Assembly: GCF_024331145.1 (NCBI RefSeq)
Contig: NZ_JANDJO010000002.1
Coordinates: forward strand, 496,001-560,000
Direction of reading: 5' to 3'
Origin: Shimia sp. CNT1-13L.2
GTDB lineage: Bacteria; Pseudomonadota; Alphaproteobacteria; Rhodobacterales; Rhodobacteraceae
DNA: 64,000 nt
Of the stretch, positions 1 through 9,082 are shown in pieces (the first letter of the stretch is position 1; each line of letters opens with the position of its first letter). Both the position numbers and the translations under genes were made by a program. The notes beneath the pieces were generated by a model that did not search any database, was not told the origin of the DNA, and saw only the letters and a program-made list of their open reading frames with translations.

Positions 1-1
1 C

Positions 2-754
2 GAGGACATGGTTGCCGCGATGAAACCGGGTTCGGTAATCGTCGACCTTGCCGCCGAGAAGGGTGGTAACTGTAAGCTGACCGTCATGGACGAGAAGATC
101 GTGACCGAGAATGGCGTGACCATCATCGGCTATACCGACTTCCCGAGCCGCATGGCAGCGCAGTCGTCGTCGCTTTATGCCACCAACATCCGTCACATGA
201 TGGCCGACCTGACCCCCGAGAAGGACGGTCAGATCAACCATGACATGGAAGATGACGTGATCCGCGGCGCGACCGTGACCTTTGAGGGTGACATCACCTT
301 CCCGCCGCCGCCGCCGAAAGTGCAGGCGATTGCCGCCAAGCCCAAAGAGACGGTGCCGGAACTGACGCCAGAAGAAAAACGCGCTGCCGAAGTGGCCGCG
401 TTCAAGGCGCAGACCAAGCAGCAGGTGACCCTGCTGGCGGTAGGTGCGGCGCTGATGATGGGCGTGGGTCTCGTGGCCCCGGCAAGCTTTATGCAGCACT
501 TCATCGTGTTCGTTCTGTCGGTCTTCGTGGGCTTCCAGGTGATCTGGAATGTCAGCCACTCGCTGCACACCCCGCTGATGGCCGTGACCAACGCGATTTC
601 GTCGATCATCATCCTGGGTGCCGTCCTCCAGATCGGATCGGGCAGCTTCCTGGTGATCCTGCTGGCCGCGATTTCGGTGTTCTTTGCCGGGATCAATATC
701 TTCGGCGGCTTCCTCGTAACACGGCGCATGCTCGCCATGTTCCAGAAATCTTAA
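2..754 (+). CDS. pntA: NAD(P) transhydrogenase subunit alpha, 5'-truncated
   Basis: C-terminal half of the proton-translocating transhydrogenase alpha subunit, which binds NAD(H) and works with PntB in the inner membrane to exchange reducing equivalents between NADH and NADPH. The reading frame is open from the window edge, so the true start lies upstream. Visible are the end of the NAD-binding domain ([13 protein letters not shown]), a proline run (PPPPPK) typical of the linker after it, and about four hydrophobic helices in the last 110 residues. The stop codon overlaps an AAGGAGG ribosome site (753-759) that serves pntB 13 bp downstream, so the two are one operon. Identity is certain; only the N-terminus is missing. 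Confidence 0.95.
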   Translation, partial: EDMVAAMKPGSVIVDLAAEKGGNCKLTVMDEKIVTENGVTIIGYTDFPSRMAAQSSSLYATNIRHMMADLTPEKDGQINHDMEDDVIRGATVTFEGDITFPPPPPKVQAIAAKPKETVPELTPEEKRAAEVAAFKAQTKQQVTLLAVGAALMMGVGLVAPASFMQHFIVFVLSVFVGFQVIWNVSHSLHTPLMAVTNAISSIIILGAVLQIGSGSFLVILLAAISVFFAGINIFGGFLVTRRMLAMFQKS

Positions 755-767
755 GGAGGCCGGGACT

Positions 768-2225
768 ATGGAATTGGGCTTCACTACTGCCGTCTACGTT
801 GTTGCGGCTGTTCTTTTCATCCTCAGCTTGGGTGGCCTTTCGGGGCAGGAAAGCGCGAAACGTGCTGTCTGGTACGGCATTGTCGGCATGGCGCTGGCGG
901 TGTTTGCCACGCTGATCGGCCCCGGTGCCGGCCTGTGGTGGCTGTCGGTTATCCTGATCGCTGCCGGTGGTGTGATCGGTTATCAGCTGGCGTCGAAGGT
1001 CGAGATGACCCAGATGCCGGAACTGGTTGCCGGTATGCACGCGCTGGTTGGTCTTGCGGCCGTGTTCGTTGGCTTCAACGCGCATTTCGAGCTGGGCAAC
1101 GTCATGGCGATGAGCCCCGACGGCACCCTGCCGCTGAGCAAGGATCTGGCCAAGGGGCTTGAGGGTTTCGCGGCGCTTTTGGCCAAGAAGACCCCGGTTG
1201 AGATCAACATCCTGCGGGTCGAGGCGAGCCTTGGTATCTGGATCGGTGCCGTGACCTTTACCGGGTCTGTCATCGCCTATGGCAAGCTTTCGGGCAAGGT
1301 GACGTCGGCGGCAACCAAGCTGCCTGGTGGTCACGCGCTGAACGCGGGTGCGGCGGCGATCTCGCTTGTCTGCCTGATCTGGTACCTGAACTCGGGCAGC
1401 CTGCTGCCGCTGCTGATCCTGACCATCGCGGCGCTGTTCATCGGTTATCACCTGATCATGGGTATCGGCGGCGCCGACATGCCGGTGGTTGTGTCGATGC
1501 TGAACTCCTATTCGGGTTGGGCCGCGGCCGCGATTGGTTTCAGCTTGGGCAACGACCTGCTGATCGTGGTTGGTGCGCTTGTGGGTTCCTCGGGTGCGAT
1601 CCTGTCCTACATCATGTGTAAGGCGATGAACCGTTCGTTCGTCAGCGTTATCCTTGGTGGCTTTGGTGGCGCGGCTGGTCCGGCCATGGAAGTGGAAGGC
1701 GAGCAGATCGCCATCGACGCAGACGGCGTGGCAACCGCGCTGGAAGAGGCCGACAGCATCATCATCATCCCGGGCTACGGTATGGCCGTTGCGCAGGCTC
1801 AGCAGAACGTGGCGGAACTGACCCGTCGTCTGCGTGCCAAGGGCAAGACCGTGCGTTTCGCGATCCACCCGGTTGCGGGCCGTCTGCCGGGCCACATGAA
1901 CGTGCTTCTGGCCGAAGCCAAGGTGCCTTATGACATCGTTCTGGAAATGGACGAGATCAACGAGGACTTCCCGGAGACCGATGTTTCGATCGTTATCGGT
2001 TCGAACGACATCGTGAACCCGGCGGCACAGGAAGACCCGAACTCGCCGATCGCAGGCATGCCGGTTCTGGAGTGCTGGAAGTCGAAGCAGGTGTTTGTTT
2101 CGAAGCGTGGTCAGGGCACCGGTTACTCGGGCATCGAGAACCCGCTGTTCTACAAAGAAAACACCCGCATGTTCTATGGTGACGCGAAGCAATCGCTGGA
2201 TACCCTGCTGACCATGATCAACTGA
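768..2225 (+). CDS. pntB: NAD(P) transhydrogenase subunit beta
   Basis: Full-length (485 aa) beta subunit of the proton-translocating transhydrogenase. The N-terminal ~290 residues are a string of hydrophobic helices forming part of the proton channel. The C-terminal ~180 residues are the NADP(H)-binding domain III, with the characteristic [10 protein letters not shown] nucleotide loop and a conserved [13 protein letters not shown] stretch. The start is fixed by AAGGAGG eight bases upstream. It is the last gene of the pntAB operon, and a strong terminator follows. Known role of the family: use of the proton gradient to make NADPH from NADH. Confidence 0.97.
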   Translation: MELGFTTAVYVVAAVLFILSLGGLSGQESAKRAVWYGIVGMALAVFATLIGPGAGLWWLSVILIAAGGVIGYQLASKVEMTQMPELVAGMHALVGLAAVFVGFNAHFELGNVMAMSPDGTLPLSKDLAKGLEGFAALLAKKTPVEINILRVEASLGIWIGAVTFTGSVIAYGKLSGKVTSAATKLPGGHALNAGAAAISLVCLIWYLNSGSLLPLLILTIAALFIGYHLIMGIGGADMPVVVSMLNSYSGWAAAAIGFSLGNDLLIVVGALVGSSGAILSYIMCKAMNRSFVSVILGGFGGAAGPAMEVEGEQIAIDADGVATALEEADSIIIIPGYGMAVAQAQQNVAELTRRLRAKGKTVRFAIHPVAGRLPGHMNVLLAEAKVPYDIVLEMDEINEDFPETDVSIVIGSNDIVNPAAQEDPNSPIAGMPVLECWKSKQVFVSKRGQGTGYSGIENPLFYKENTRMFYGDAKQSLDTLLTMIN

Positions 2226-2248
2226 TCCGGTTGCAGAAAAGACAGGAA

Positions 2249-2280
2249 AGGGCGCCCGTTGCGGCGCCCTTTTTGTTTTG
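2249..2280 (+). terminator. Rho-independent terminator after pntB
   Basis: An 8-bp perfect stem (AGGGCGCC / GGCGCCCT, 2249-2256 with 2263-2270) with a 6-base loop is followed directly by a T-rich run (TTTTGTTTT). It lies 24 bp after the pntB stop and ends the pntAB transcript. Confidence 0.9.
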
Positions 2281-2411
2281 CGGGAGTGGGCGCGATTTGA
2301 CCGAATGGTTGGGCATTGGGGGAATATGCTTGTTTTTTAGGGTGTTGAGGCGGTTTGTATACCATTGCATTCGCGTAACATGTTGAAATAAAACATTTTT
2401 GTTTACATGTG

Positions 2412-2428
2412 GTCAAAATTGGCTAGGG
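2412..2428 (+). promoter_or_regulatory. Candidate promoter element GTCA-N7-CTAGGG
   Basis: GTCA, seven bases, then CTAGGG, ending 24 bases before the chosen DUF3422 start. The TAGGGT part fits a TAnnnT -10 box, with TTTACA (2402-2407) lying 16 bases upstream as a possible -35. The same GTCA-N7-CTAGG layout recurs at 9083-9099 and 11089-11105 at nearly the same distance from a start codon. Promoter function is inferred. Confidence 0.45.
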
Positions 2429-2452
2429 TGCGGGGACTTCAGGAGAGTGCCC

Positions 2453-3733
2453 ATGGCCCCGATTGCCGATCACCCGCTGCGATACAAGCTGACCAACGAG
2501 TTGCACGCGCGCCCCTTCCCATCGCTGGAGGAGCCCTGCACGGCGGTGTTCATAGCCATCAAGAAGCCGGTCAACGCGGTGGGGCGGGACCGGGGCGAGG
2601 ATCTTGCGCATCTGTGCGATCTTCTGGATCGTCACGGGGTGGCGCATCCGCAACCGGGGGCCACGCATTACTCGGGGCAGATCGGGCGTCATGCGCTGAA
2701 GTGGGAGCAGCACACGGAGTTCGTGACCTACACGGTGTTCACACCGGGTCTGAGTGCGCGGCCGTTTGATCCCGCGGAATTCGAGGTGTTTCCCGAAGAT
2801 TGGTTGGCGCAGGCGCCGGGTGTGCGGGTGACATCGGCGTTGATCCGGGTGGAGGAGCGGCCGGAGGAAGAGGTGATCATCCGGAGCCTGCGGGACTGGT
2901 TTGTACCCGAAAGCCTGGCGGTCTCCGAAGTGCTGGATGGCTCTGCCGTGGTCGGAACGGACTTTCGGATCAACCCGTCAGGACATATGCGGATGGGGGT
3001 TTTCGTAACGCCGGGTACGGGGGCGCGGCGGATCGGGCGGATCGTGCAGCGGCTGTGCGAGATCGAGACCTACAAGAGCATGTCTATGCTGGGCTTCAGC
3101 CGCGTGCGCTCGATGACGGGGCCGCTTGGGGCGCTGGAGAGCGAACTGACCGCGCTGATGGGGGAAATCAGCCGCGGGGATGCACCGCCGGAGGAGACGC
3201 TTGAGCGTCTGTTGCAGGTCTCGGCGGAGCTGGAGAACATGATCGCAGAGAGTGCTTTTCGCTTTGGAGCCACGGGGGCTTATGAGACCATCGTGCACCA
3301 GCGCATCGAAGTCATGCGGGAAGAGCGTTATGACGGGCGCCAGATTTTCTCGGAGTTCATGATGCGCCGCTATGATCCGGCGATGCGGACGGTGGCCTCA
3401 ACGCAAAAGCGGTTGGAAGACCTGTCGCAGCGGGCGACGCGGGCGGGCGAGTTGCTCAGGACCAAGGTGGATGTTTCGCGGTCTGCGCAGAACCAGGCCT
3501 TGCTTGAGAGCATGGACCGGCGGGCGGATCTGGCGCTGCGCTTGCAGGAGACGGTGGAAGGGCTGTCGGTGGTCGCGATCAGCTACTATGCGGTGTCGCT
3601 GGCCTCATACGCGGTGTATCCGCTGGCCAAGAGCCTTGGTCTCAGCAAGGGCGAGGTGACGGCGGCTTTGGTTCTGCCGGTGGTTGGCCTTGTCTGGTGG
3701 ATGGTGCGCCGTATCAAGCAGAAGATGCACTAG
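2453..3733 (+). CDS. DUF3422 family membrane protein
   Basis: A 426-residue protein of the DUF3422 family, whose biochemical role is unknown. The N-terminus (HPLRYKLTNELHARPFP) is the family hallmark. The middle is charged and helical, and the last ~60 residues hold two hydrophobic segments (SYYAVSLASYAVYPLA and VTAALVLPVVGLVWWMV) followed by a basic tail, so a C-terminal membrane anchor with the bulk in the cytoplasm is likely. An earlier in-frame ATG at 2399 exists, but the ATG at 2453 has AGGAGAG six bases upstream and matches where family homology begins. It is monocistronic, between terminators. Confidence 0.88.
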   Translation: MAPIADHPLRYKLTNELHARPFPSLEEPCTAVFIAIKKPVNAVGRDRGEDLAHLCDLLDRHGVAHPQPGATHYSGQIGRHALKWEQHTEFVTYTVFTPGLSARPFDPAEFEVFPEDWLAQAPGVRVTSALIRVEERPEEEVIIRSLRDWFVPESLAVSEVLDGSAVVGTDFRINPSGHMRMGVFVTPGTGARRIGRIVQRLCEIETYKSMSMLGFSRVRSMTGPLGALESELTALMGEISRGDAPPEETLERLLQVSAELENMIAESAFRFGATGAYETIVHQRIEVMREERYDGRQIFSEFMMRRYDPAMRTVASTQKRLEDLSQRATRAGELLRTKVDVSRSAQNQALLESMDRRADLALRLQETVEGLSVVAISYYAVSLASYAVYPLAKSLGLSKGEVTAALVLPVVGLVWWMVRRIKQKMH

Positions 3734-3786
3734 GGGCAAAACCTTCTCGAAGGTTTTGCCCGGGGAGATTTTTCCAGAAAAATCTC
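3734..3786. terminator. Two tandem hairpins between convergent genes
   Basis: The first hairpin has a perfect 12-bp stem (GGGCAAAACCTT / AAGGTTTTGCCC, 3734-3745 with 3750-3761) and a CTCG tetraloop. The second has a perfect 9-bp stem (GAGATTTTT / AAAAATCTC, 3765-3773 with 3778-3786) and a CCAG loop. They fill the gap between the convergent DUF3422 and YeeE/YedE genes, and their T-rich arms suit termination in both directions. Confidence 0.8.
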
Positions 3787-3787
3787 G

Positions 3788-4825
3788 TTACTCGGCAGGG
3801 ATGGCCGCGGTACGTGGGCTGGCGTTCAGCAGGCTGTGCGTGACCCGTGCACCGGCGACGATGGCCGCCACCGCGGTGATAGCCGAGAGCGAGAGGGTCG
3901 GGATGCCCGACAGGCCTGCGCCGACGGTGCAACCGCCTGCCAGTACACCACCGAACCCCATGAGCGTTGCGCCCAGCAGGTAACGGCCGGTTTGCGCCGG
4001 GGTTTCGAAACTCTGCCAGCGGAAGCTGCGGAAGGCGAGCGAGGAGAGCAGGCTGCCCGCGAGCACGCCGCCGATCAGGGCTGCTCCGAAGTTCGCAGAA
4101 ACCGCGCTGGAGGCCACCGTGAAGAAAAGGGCATCTGCGGCGGGGGCGGTGAAGGCGAGGCTTTCGAAGGGGACGGGATCAAAGTCGTCGTAGAGGACAA
4201 AGCCGGTGCCAACCCATGCCAGCGGCACCAGTGCGCCGATCAGGGCCGCGCCGAGGAGGGTGGCGGGACGGTTGCCCGAGCGCAGCGCGATGAAACCTGC
4301 CGCGCCGACAATGAGCGCAACCCAGAGTGCTGAAGGGCCGGGGAGTGAGGTGGCCTCGAGCGGGAGGGTATAAGCGCTGATCGACAGGCGCAGGGGTGCA
4401 AGCACCCCTTTCATGGCCGCATGGGCCACGAAGGCAAAGACAAGAAGGACAAGGGCGGCTCGCAGGTTGCCTGTGGCCGACAGAACGGTCAGGCGCGAGG
4501 CACAGCCGCGGGTGAGGACCATGCCAACCCCGAACAGGCCGCCACCGATCAGAAGGGCTGCCAGCGGCAGGTCGGGTGACAGGAAGCGGTGGTCGGCAAA
4601 CGAGATCAACCCGGCCTGTACTGCGGTCTGGGTGCCGAGAACGGCCACGGCAAGGGCGGTGAGCCAGACACCGAGGGCGGCGCGGCGGTCTTCACCGACG
4701 ATACCTCGGCGGAAACAAAACTTGGTGCGCTCGGCCAGTGCGCCGAAGGCAAGGCCAAGGGCGAGTGCGAAGAACACGATTGCCTCTGGGGCGGTGAGCG
4801 TGTCGAAACCGAGGGACTCGAACAT
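3788..4825 (-). CDS. YeeE/YedE family sulfur-compound transporter
   Basis: A 345-residue, almost wholly hydrophobic membrane protein with the two-fold repeat of the YeeE/YedE (sulfur transport) family. The family's conserved cysteines are visible: Cys37 in ERTKFCFRRG, Cys108 in TRGCASRL and Cys299 in GGCTVGAG. In studied relatives such cysteines line the path for thiosulfate, so uptake of thiosulfate or another reduced sulfur species is the likely role. No rhodanese, TusA or sulfur-oxidation gene is adjacent, so the substrate is inferred from family only. The ribosome site is weak. An imperfect inverted repeat lies 17-33 bp upstream of the start. Confidence 0.85.
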   Translation of the reverse strand: MFESLGFDTLTAPEAIVFFALALGLAFGALAERTKFCFRRGIVGEDRRAALGVWLTALAVAVLGTQTAVQAGLISFADHRFLSPDLPLAALLIGGGLFGVGMVLTRGCASRLTVLSATGNLRAALVLLVFAFVAHAAMKGVLAPLRLSISAYTLPLEATSLPGPSALWVALIVGAAGFIALRSGNRPATLLGAALIGALVPLAWVGTGFVLYDDFDPVPFESLAFTAPAADALFFTVASSAVSANFGAALIGGVLAGSLLSSLAFRSFRWQSFETPAQTGRYLLGATLMGFGGVLAGGCTVGAGLSGIPTLSLSAITAVAAIVAGARVTHSLLNASPRTAAIPAE

Positions 4826-4841
4826 GGTGTTGTCTCATGCA

Positions 4842-4858
4842 TTGGAATTTTTTCCCAA
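4842..4858. promoter_or_regulatory. Imperfect inverted repeat upstream of yeeE-like gene
   Basis: TTGGAA and TTCCCAA arms around a T-run form a 17-bp imperfect palindrome just ahead of the YeeE/YedE start, where a repressor could sit. The rest of the gap between 4826 and 4970 shows no gene. A regulatory role is a guess from position. Confidence 0.25.
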
Positions 4859-4970
4859 ATGCAGACGAATTCAAATATGATCAAGTGTTGTTGCGTTGCC
4901 GGAGGGGCAGGGTTTCGGGACGCTGTTCCGTCAGGGTGTGTGCAGGGAGGAACAGGGTTCCGATAACGGC

Positions 4971-4998
4971 AAAGGCCGGATCAATTGACCCGGCCTTT
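4971..4998 (-). terminator. Terminator hairpin after the ABC permease genes
   Basis: AAAGGCCGG and CCGGCCTTT (9-bp perfect stem, 10-base loop) lie 31 bp beyond the stop of the last permease gene on the minus strand. The T tract is short, so it may act as a weak terminator or a 3' stabiliser. Confidence 0.6.
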
Positions 4999-5029
4999 GG
5001 AGGAATCCAGACTGGATGTCCTTATTTCG

Positions 5030-6001
5030 TTAGCGACCCCGGATGCGCGGGTCGAGCGCGTCGCGCAGGCCGTCGCCAAGGTAATTCACCGACAGAACCG
5101 TCAGCGAGATGGCCATGCCCGGCAGGACCACGCGTTCGGGGTATTGGTCCATTCGCGGTACGGCATCGGCCAGCATCTTGCCCCATGTCGGGAAGTCGGG
5201 CGGGAAGCCGACACCGAGGAAGGACAGGGCGCTTTCGGTGATGATCGCGGTGGCAAGTCCGAGGGTGGCGGAGACCATGATCGGCGACACCACGTTGGGC
5301 AGCAGGTGCCGGCGGATGATTGCGCCGGGGGTGGTGCCGATGGACCTTGCGGCGAGGATGAACTCGCGCTCTTTCAGCGCAAGCACCTCGGAACGCACGA
5401 TCCGTGCGGTCTGCATCCAGGATGTCACGCCCACCACGCCCACGATCAGGATGAACATCCCGGTTTCCGGCCCGAAGGCGGCGCGGAGCTGATCGCGGAA
5501 CAGGGTCACGGCAACCAGCAGGAGCGGCAGGATCGGCAGTGACAGCACCAGATCGGTAAAGCGCATCAGCGGGCCGTCGAGTTTGCGGAAGAACCCGGCC
5601 AGAACACCGATCGAGGTGCCGATGCTGAGGGCGAGGATCATGGCAACCCAGCCGACGGCCATCGAGGTGCGGCCGCCCACGATCATGTTGGCCAGCGCGT
5701 CACGCCCGAGGTTGTCGGTGCCCAGCGGGTGTGCCCACTGGACCTTGGCATCGCCATCCCAGATCGCGGTGTAGATCGGGCGGACATCCTTGTTACGGAT
5801 GTCGAGTTTCTGGGGATCAAGGGTCCAGATGTATTCGCCGAACAGGACACCGAGGGTGATGAACAAGAGGAAGGTGCCGCCCATGAGGGCGCCCTTGTGT
5901 TTCTTGAACTGGTCCCAGACGTCTTTCCACTGCGAATGCGGCGGTTCGGTTGGCACCTTGTCCTGAAGCGGCTCGATCTTTTTTGCGGTCGACTCAGTCA
6001 T
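5030..6001 (-). CDS. Peptide-type ABC transporter permease (OppC/DppC-like)
   Basis: A 323-residue inner-membrane permease of the oligopeptide/dipeptide (binding-protein-dependent) family. An N-terminal cytoplasmic tail (TESTAKKIEPLQDK) precedes the first helix and a periplasmic segment (HPLGTDNLGRDAL) diagnostic of DppC/OppC. The EAA coupling loop appears as AARSIGTTPGAIIRRHLLPN, and four to five further helices follow. The start overlaps the stop of the upstream permease gene by 8 bases, so translation is probably coupled. It should pair with the OppB-like permease, the binding protein at 7130-8830 and the double ATPase at 9126-10946. The substrate cannot be read from sequence. Confidence 0.92.
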   Translation of the reverse strand: MTESTAKKIEPLQDKVPTEPPHSQWKDVWDQFKKHKGALMGGTFLLFITLGVLFGEYIWTLDPQKLDIRNKDVRPIYTAIWDGDAKVQWAHPLGTDNLGRDALANMIVGGRTSMAVGWVAMILALSIGTSIGVLAGFFRKLDGPLMRFTDLVLSLPILPLLLVAVTLFRDQLRAAFGPETGMFILIVGVVGVTSWMQTARIVRSEVLALKEREFILAARSIGTTPGAIIRRHLLPNVVSPIMVSATLGLATAIITESALSFLGVGFPPDFPTWGKMLADAVPRMDQYPERVVLPGMAISLTVLSVNYLGDGLRDALDPRIRGR

Positions 6002-7001
6002 AGCGGATCCTCGGGTCGAGCACGCCGTAGAGAATATCGGCGATGAGGTTGAAGACGACGATCAGCACCGCGATCATGAAGGCGAGTGTCTGAACCGAGG
6101 GAAGGTCATTGGCAAACAGGGCGTTCAGCAGCTGGTCACCGATGCCGTTCACTTTGAAGACCACTTCCGTGATGATCGCGCCACCGAAGATGCCGGGGAT
6201 GCCAAGGGCGATGGCGGTAACCACCGGGATCATCGAGTTGCGCAGCACGTGCACCATGACCACGACCTTTTCGGGCAGGCCCTTGGCGCGGGCGGTGCGG
6301 ACGTAGTCCTGGTTAAGGTTGTCGAGCATCGAGGCGCGCATGAAGCGGCTGATCTGGGCCGTGGTCTGTAGGGCCAGAACCATGACCGGCATGATCATCT
6401 GGCGTAACTGCACCATGAAGCTGTCCCAGTCGTTGACCACGTGTGTGGTGTCATAGACCGAGGGGAACCAGCCCAGCTGGACCGCGAAGATCATAATCAG
6501 GAGCGGGCCGGTGAAGAAGGGCGGGATCGAGAAGCCGATCATGGTGATGAAAGTGCCCGACTGGTCGAAGATCGAATACTGGCGATAGGCCGAGTAGATG
6601 CCGATCGGCAGGGCGATCAGGATGCCGACGATGTAGGACATGCCGACAACCCAGAGGGTCTGGGGCAGACGCTGGGCAACCATGTCCATCACGGGCGAGC
6701 GGGTCTGCCAGCTCAGGATGCGTTGTTTGCCTTCGGCGAAGGTGGTGCCGAACATGTTGTCGAACAGGACCTGCGGTTCGATCCAGAAGAACTGAACCAG
6801 CCATTTCCAGTAGCGGATGTGAAGGGGTTCGCCGAGACCGAGCGCTTCGCGCATCTTGGCCTTGACTTCGGGGGGCACGGTCAGCGGGACCTGGGCCATC
6901 GGATCACCGGGGGCGAGTTCAAGCAGCAGGAAGATCACCAGGCTGATGAACAAAAGCGTCGGGACCGCGAGGATAAGTCGTCGGATCGTGAATGTGAGCA
7001 T
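5994..7001 (-). CDS. Peptide-type ABC transporter permease (OppB/DppB-like)
   Basis: A 335-residue permease starting MLTFTIRRLILAVPTLL, the classic OppB/DppB N-terminal helix, followed by LELAPGDP, which is typical of the family. The EAA loop is seen in VRTARAKGLPEKVVVMVHVL. An in-frame ATG 84 bases further upstream would add a basic, non-homologous leader, and the ATG at 7001 fits family length better. It lies 129 bp downstream of the binding-protein gene, with a hairpin in the gap that may lower its expression relative to the binding protein. It forms the translocation pore with the OppC-like partner. Confidence 0.92.
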   Translation of the reverse strand: MLTFTIRRLILAVPTLLFISLVIFLLLELAPGDPMAQVPLTVPPEVKAKMREALGLGEPLHIRYWKWLVQFFWIEPQVLFDNMFGTTFAEGKQRILSWQTRSPVMDMVAQRLPQTLWVVGMSYIVGILIALPIGIYSAYRQYSIFDQSGTFITMIGFSIPPFFTGPLLIMIFAVQLGWFPSVYDTTHVVNDWDSFMVQLRQMIMPVMVLALQTTAQISRFMRASMLDNLNQDYVRTARAKGLPEKVVVMVHVLRNSMIPVVTAIALGIPGIFGGAIITEVVFKVNGIGDQLLNALFANDLPSVQTLAFMIAVLIVVFNLIADILYGVLDPRIRYD

Positions 7002-7086
7002 GATCGGCGCCTTTGTAGAGCAGTCTTTTTCTATTTTTGGCGGGAATGCACCGCCTTTGGCAAGTGGCGGCGTCTTTATGTGCAAA

Positions 7087-7114
7087 GACGCCCCGGTGCA
7101 ACGACCGGGGCGTC
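7087..7114 (-). terminator. Intercistronic hairpin between binding protein and permease genes
   Basis: A perfect 10-bp stem (GACGCCCCGG / CCGGGGCGTC) with an 8-base loop, followed on the minus strand by TTT only. It lies 15 bp after the binding-protein stop. Such hairpins after the binding-protein gene of ABC importers commonly act as partial terminators or stabilise the 5' message; which applies here is inferred. Confidence 0.6.
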
Positions 7115-7129
7115 CTGTTTCGCGTCAGC

Positions 7130-8830
7130 TTATTTTACGCGATGCCAGTCGGCGATGTTCCACAGTTCCGAATCCCAGGTGTTCAGAACCACGCCACCGA
7201 GGGTGTTCGAATGTGCCGAGACGCGACCACGGTCCACCAGCGGAAGGATGGTGTAGGTTTCCTTGGTCAGCATGTCGTTCATCTTCTTGGCGAGTTCATA
7301 ACGCTTTTCGAGATCCGAGGTGCGCGACAGTTCGTCGATCATCGCATCGTAAGCCGGGTCACAGAAACGGTTGATGTTCTCACCCTGCCACTGCGATTCA
7401 GGCTTGGGCTCGTTGCCGCAACGGTACATCGACAGGTAGGCCTGCGGATCGGTGCCGTCGAAGTTGTTGGCGTACATTTCAACGTCGGCATAGAACTTCT
7501 GGAAGGTGTCCGGCGAGCCCGGGTCACCACCGAAGAAGACCGAAGCGTTCAGGTTGCGCAGTTCGGTTTCAACACCGATCTCGCTCCACCACTGCTTGAT
7601 CAGGGCTTGGAAGTCCTGACGAACGGCGTTGGTCGAGGTTTGGTACAGGATCGAGAGGCGTACGCCGTCCTTGGCACGTACACCGTCAGAGCCTTTTACC
7701 CAACCGGCATCGTCCAGCAGCTTGTTCGCGCCAGCGATGTCCTGGGTCAGACAGTCGGTGTTGTCGGAGGCGTAAACCGCCGGTCCGGGAACCAGGTTAC
7801 AGGTCGGGCGACCGGCCTGACCGTAGCCGACTTCAACCAGCAGTTCGCGGTCGATGGCCATCGACAGGGCCTTACGCACGTTGATGTCCGACAGGAACGG
7901 GTGCGGAGCCTTGCGGGTCGAACGGGTGTCGGCGTCGAGCGACGGCGACGGGTCGGTCATGTTCATTTCCAGACGCTCGACCAGCGAACCGAAGGCCGCG
8001 ATCGGGGTGCCTTTGCCGCCTTCAGCCATCTTGGCCAGAACGTCGGGGGCCAGCTGGAGGTTCCAGGCGTAGTCAAACTCGCCGGTTTCCAGAACGGCGC
8101 GGCCTGCTGCGGTCGCGTCACCACCACCTTTGAAGGTCAGGGTTGCGAAGGCAGGCTTCGATGCGTCACGGTAGTTCGGGTTGGCTTCCATCGAGATCAC
8201 GTCGTTCGGTTTGAACTCGGTGACGACGAAGGGACCGGTCCCGATCGGGCCAAAGTTGGCGTCGGTGCATTCCGGGGCCTTGGCGCCCATGCAGTTCTCG
8301 AACTGGGCTTTCTGGATAATCGGCGACTGGCCGCCCATGAACGGACCGTAGGGGTTCGGCTTGGGCTCGGAGAAGTTCACCTTGACGGTGAGGTCGTCGA
8401 TGATCTCGACGTTATCGACGCCGTCGAACTTGGCCAACTGGGCGCAACCACCTTCGGGGTGCATACAGTAATCAGCCGTGAATTTCACGTCAGCCGAGGT
8501 CACGGCGGACCCGTCCGACCATTTCAGGCCCGACTTCAGTTTCCAGGTGATCGACTTGAGATCTTCGGACACACCGCCGTTGGCGACGGTCGGGATTGCC
8601 TCTGCAAGGTAGGGGACAAGTGCGCCATTGGGATCGTAGCGGCCGAGGGGCTCGATAACGAGCGATGCCGATTCGATGTCCTTGGTGCCGCCCGACAGGA
8701 ACGGGTTCAGGATCGAGGGCGCTTGCCAATAAATAATGTTGACGTGGCCGTCCGAACCGCGTTCTGCCATTGCCGCAGGGGCCATGGCAAATGCGGCGGC
8801 AGCGCCTAGCATAAGTGATTTAACCTTCAT
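7130..8830 (-). CDS. Peptide-type ABC transporter substrate-binding protein
   Basis: A 566-residue periplasmic solute-binding protein of the SBP_bac_5 family that delivers its ligand to the adjacent permeases. A clear signal peptide is present (MKVKSLMLGAAAAFAMAPAAMA, cleavage after AMA near residue 22). The family core is seen in VIEPLGRYDPNGALVPYLAE and ITWKLKSGLKWSDGSAVT. Eight cysteines occur as four close pairs (for example CMHPEGGC and CMGAKAPEC), suggesting four disulfides in the periplasm. An AAGGAG ribosome site lies just upstream of the start. The nearby M20 hydrolases and FAD oxidase suggest an acylated or amide-linked amino compound as ligand; that is inference. Confidence 0.93.
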   Translation of the reverse strand: MKVKSLMLGAAAAFAMAPAAMAERGSDGHVNIIYWQAPSILNPFLSGGTKDIESASLVIEPLGRYDPNGALVPYLAEAIPTVANGGVSEDLKSITWKLKSGLKWSDGSAVTSADVKFTADYCMHPEGGCAQLAKFDGVDNVEIIDDLTVKVNFSEPKPNPYGPFMGGQSPIIQKAQFENCMGAKAPECTDANFGPIGTGPFVVTEFKPNDVISMEANPNYRDASKPAFATLTFKGGGDATAAGRAVLETGEFDYAWNLQLAPDVLAKMAEGGKGTPIAAFGSLVERLEMNMTDPSPSLDADTRSTRKAPHPFLSDINVRKALSMAIDRELLVEVGYGQAGRPTCNLVPGPAVYASDNTDCLTQDIAGANKLLDDAGWVKGSDGVRAKDGVRLSILYQTSTNAVRQDFQALIKQWWSEIGVETELRNLNASVFFGGDPGSPDTFQKFYADVEMYANNFDGTDPQAYLSMYRCGNEPKPESQWQGENINRFCDPAYDAMIDELSRTSDLEKRYELAKKMNDMLTKETYTILPLVDRGRVSAHSNTLGGVVLNTWDSELWNIADWHRVK

Positions 8831-8847
8831 GGTTCACTCCTTGTTGC

Positions 8848-8861
8848 GCACAAAATTGTGC
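8848..8861. promoter_or_regulatory. Inverted repeat in the leader of the binding-protein gene
   Basis: GCACAA-AA-TTGTGC, a 6+6 palindrome 17 bp before the binding-protein start, between the divergent importer half-operons. It could be an operator or a leader hairpin close to the ribosome site. The rest of the 295-bp divergent gap (8831-9125) is AT-rich around 8928-8958 (TATAAAAACGG, ATATAT), where minus-strand promoter elements are likely. No gene is seen. Confidence 0.35.
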
Positions 8862-9082
8862 TTATTGCGCGACGGCCTTGCCAGCCGTTCGCTTGTTGGT
8901 TGTCATGTGAGAAAACAGATGAGACGCCGTATAAAAACGGTTCTCAAAAATATATCCCCTCTCGACTGAGGGCATCACAGACCAAGGTGCGACAAATTGC
9001 AAGCCTTGCGTTTCGATTTACGCAGCGGCAACGGGAAAGAATTCTGCCTCCTGTTTGACAGTAGGGCGTTGCTGTCGTTAGC

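Noticed and set aside
693-2192. Minus-strand frame opposite pntB
   Set aside because: Shadow of pntB, rich in Arg and His, without conserved motifs.
7037-8809. Plus-strand frame of 590 codons opposite the binding-protein gene
   Set aside because: The minus-strand gene has a signal peptide, family motifs and a ribosome site; the plus-strand translation is low-complexity and unrelated to known proteins.
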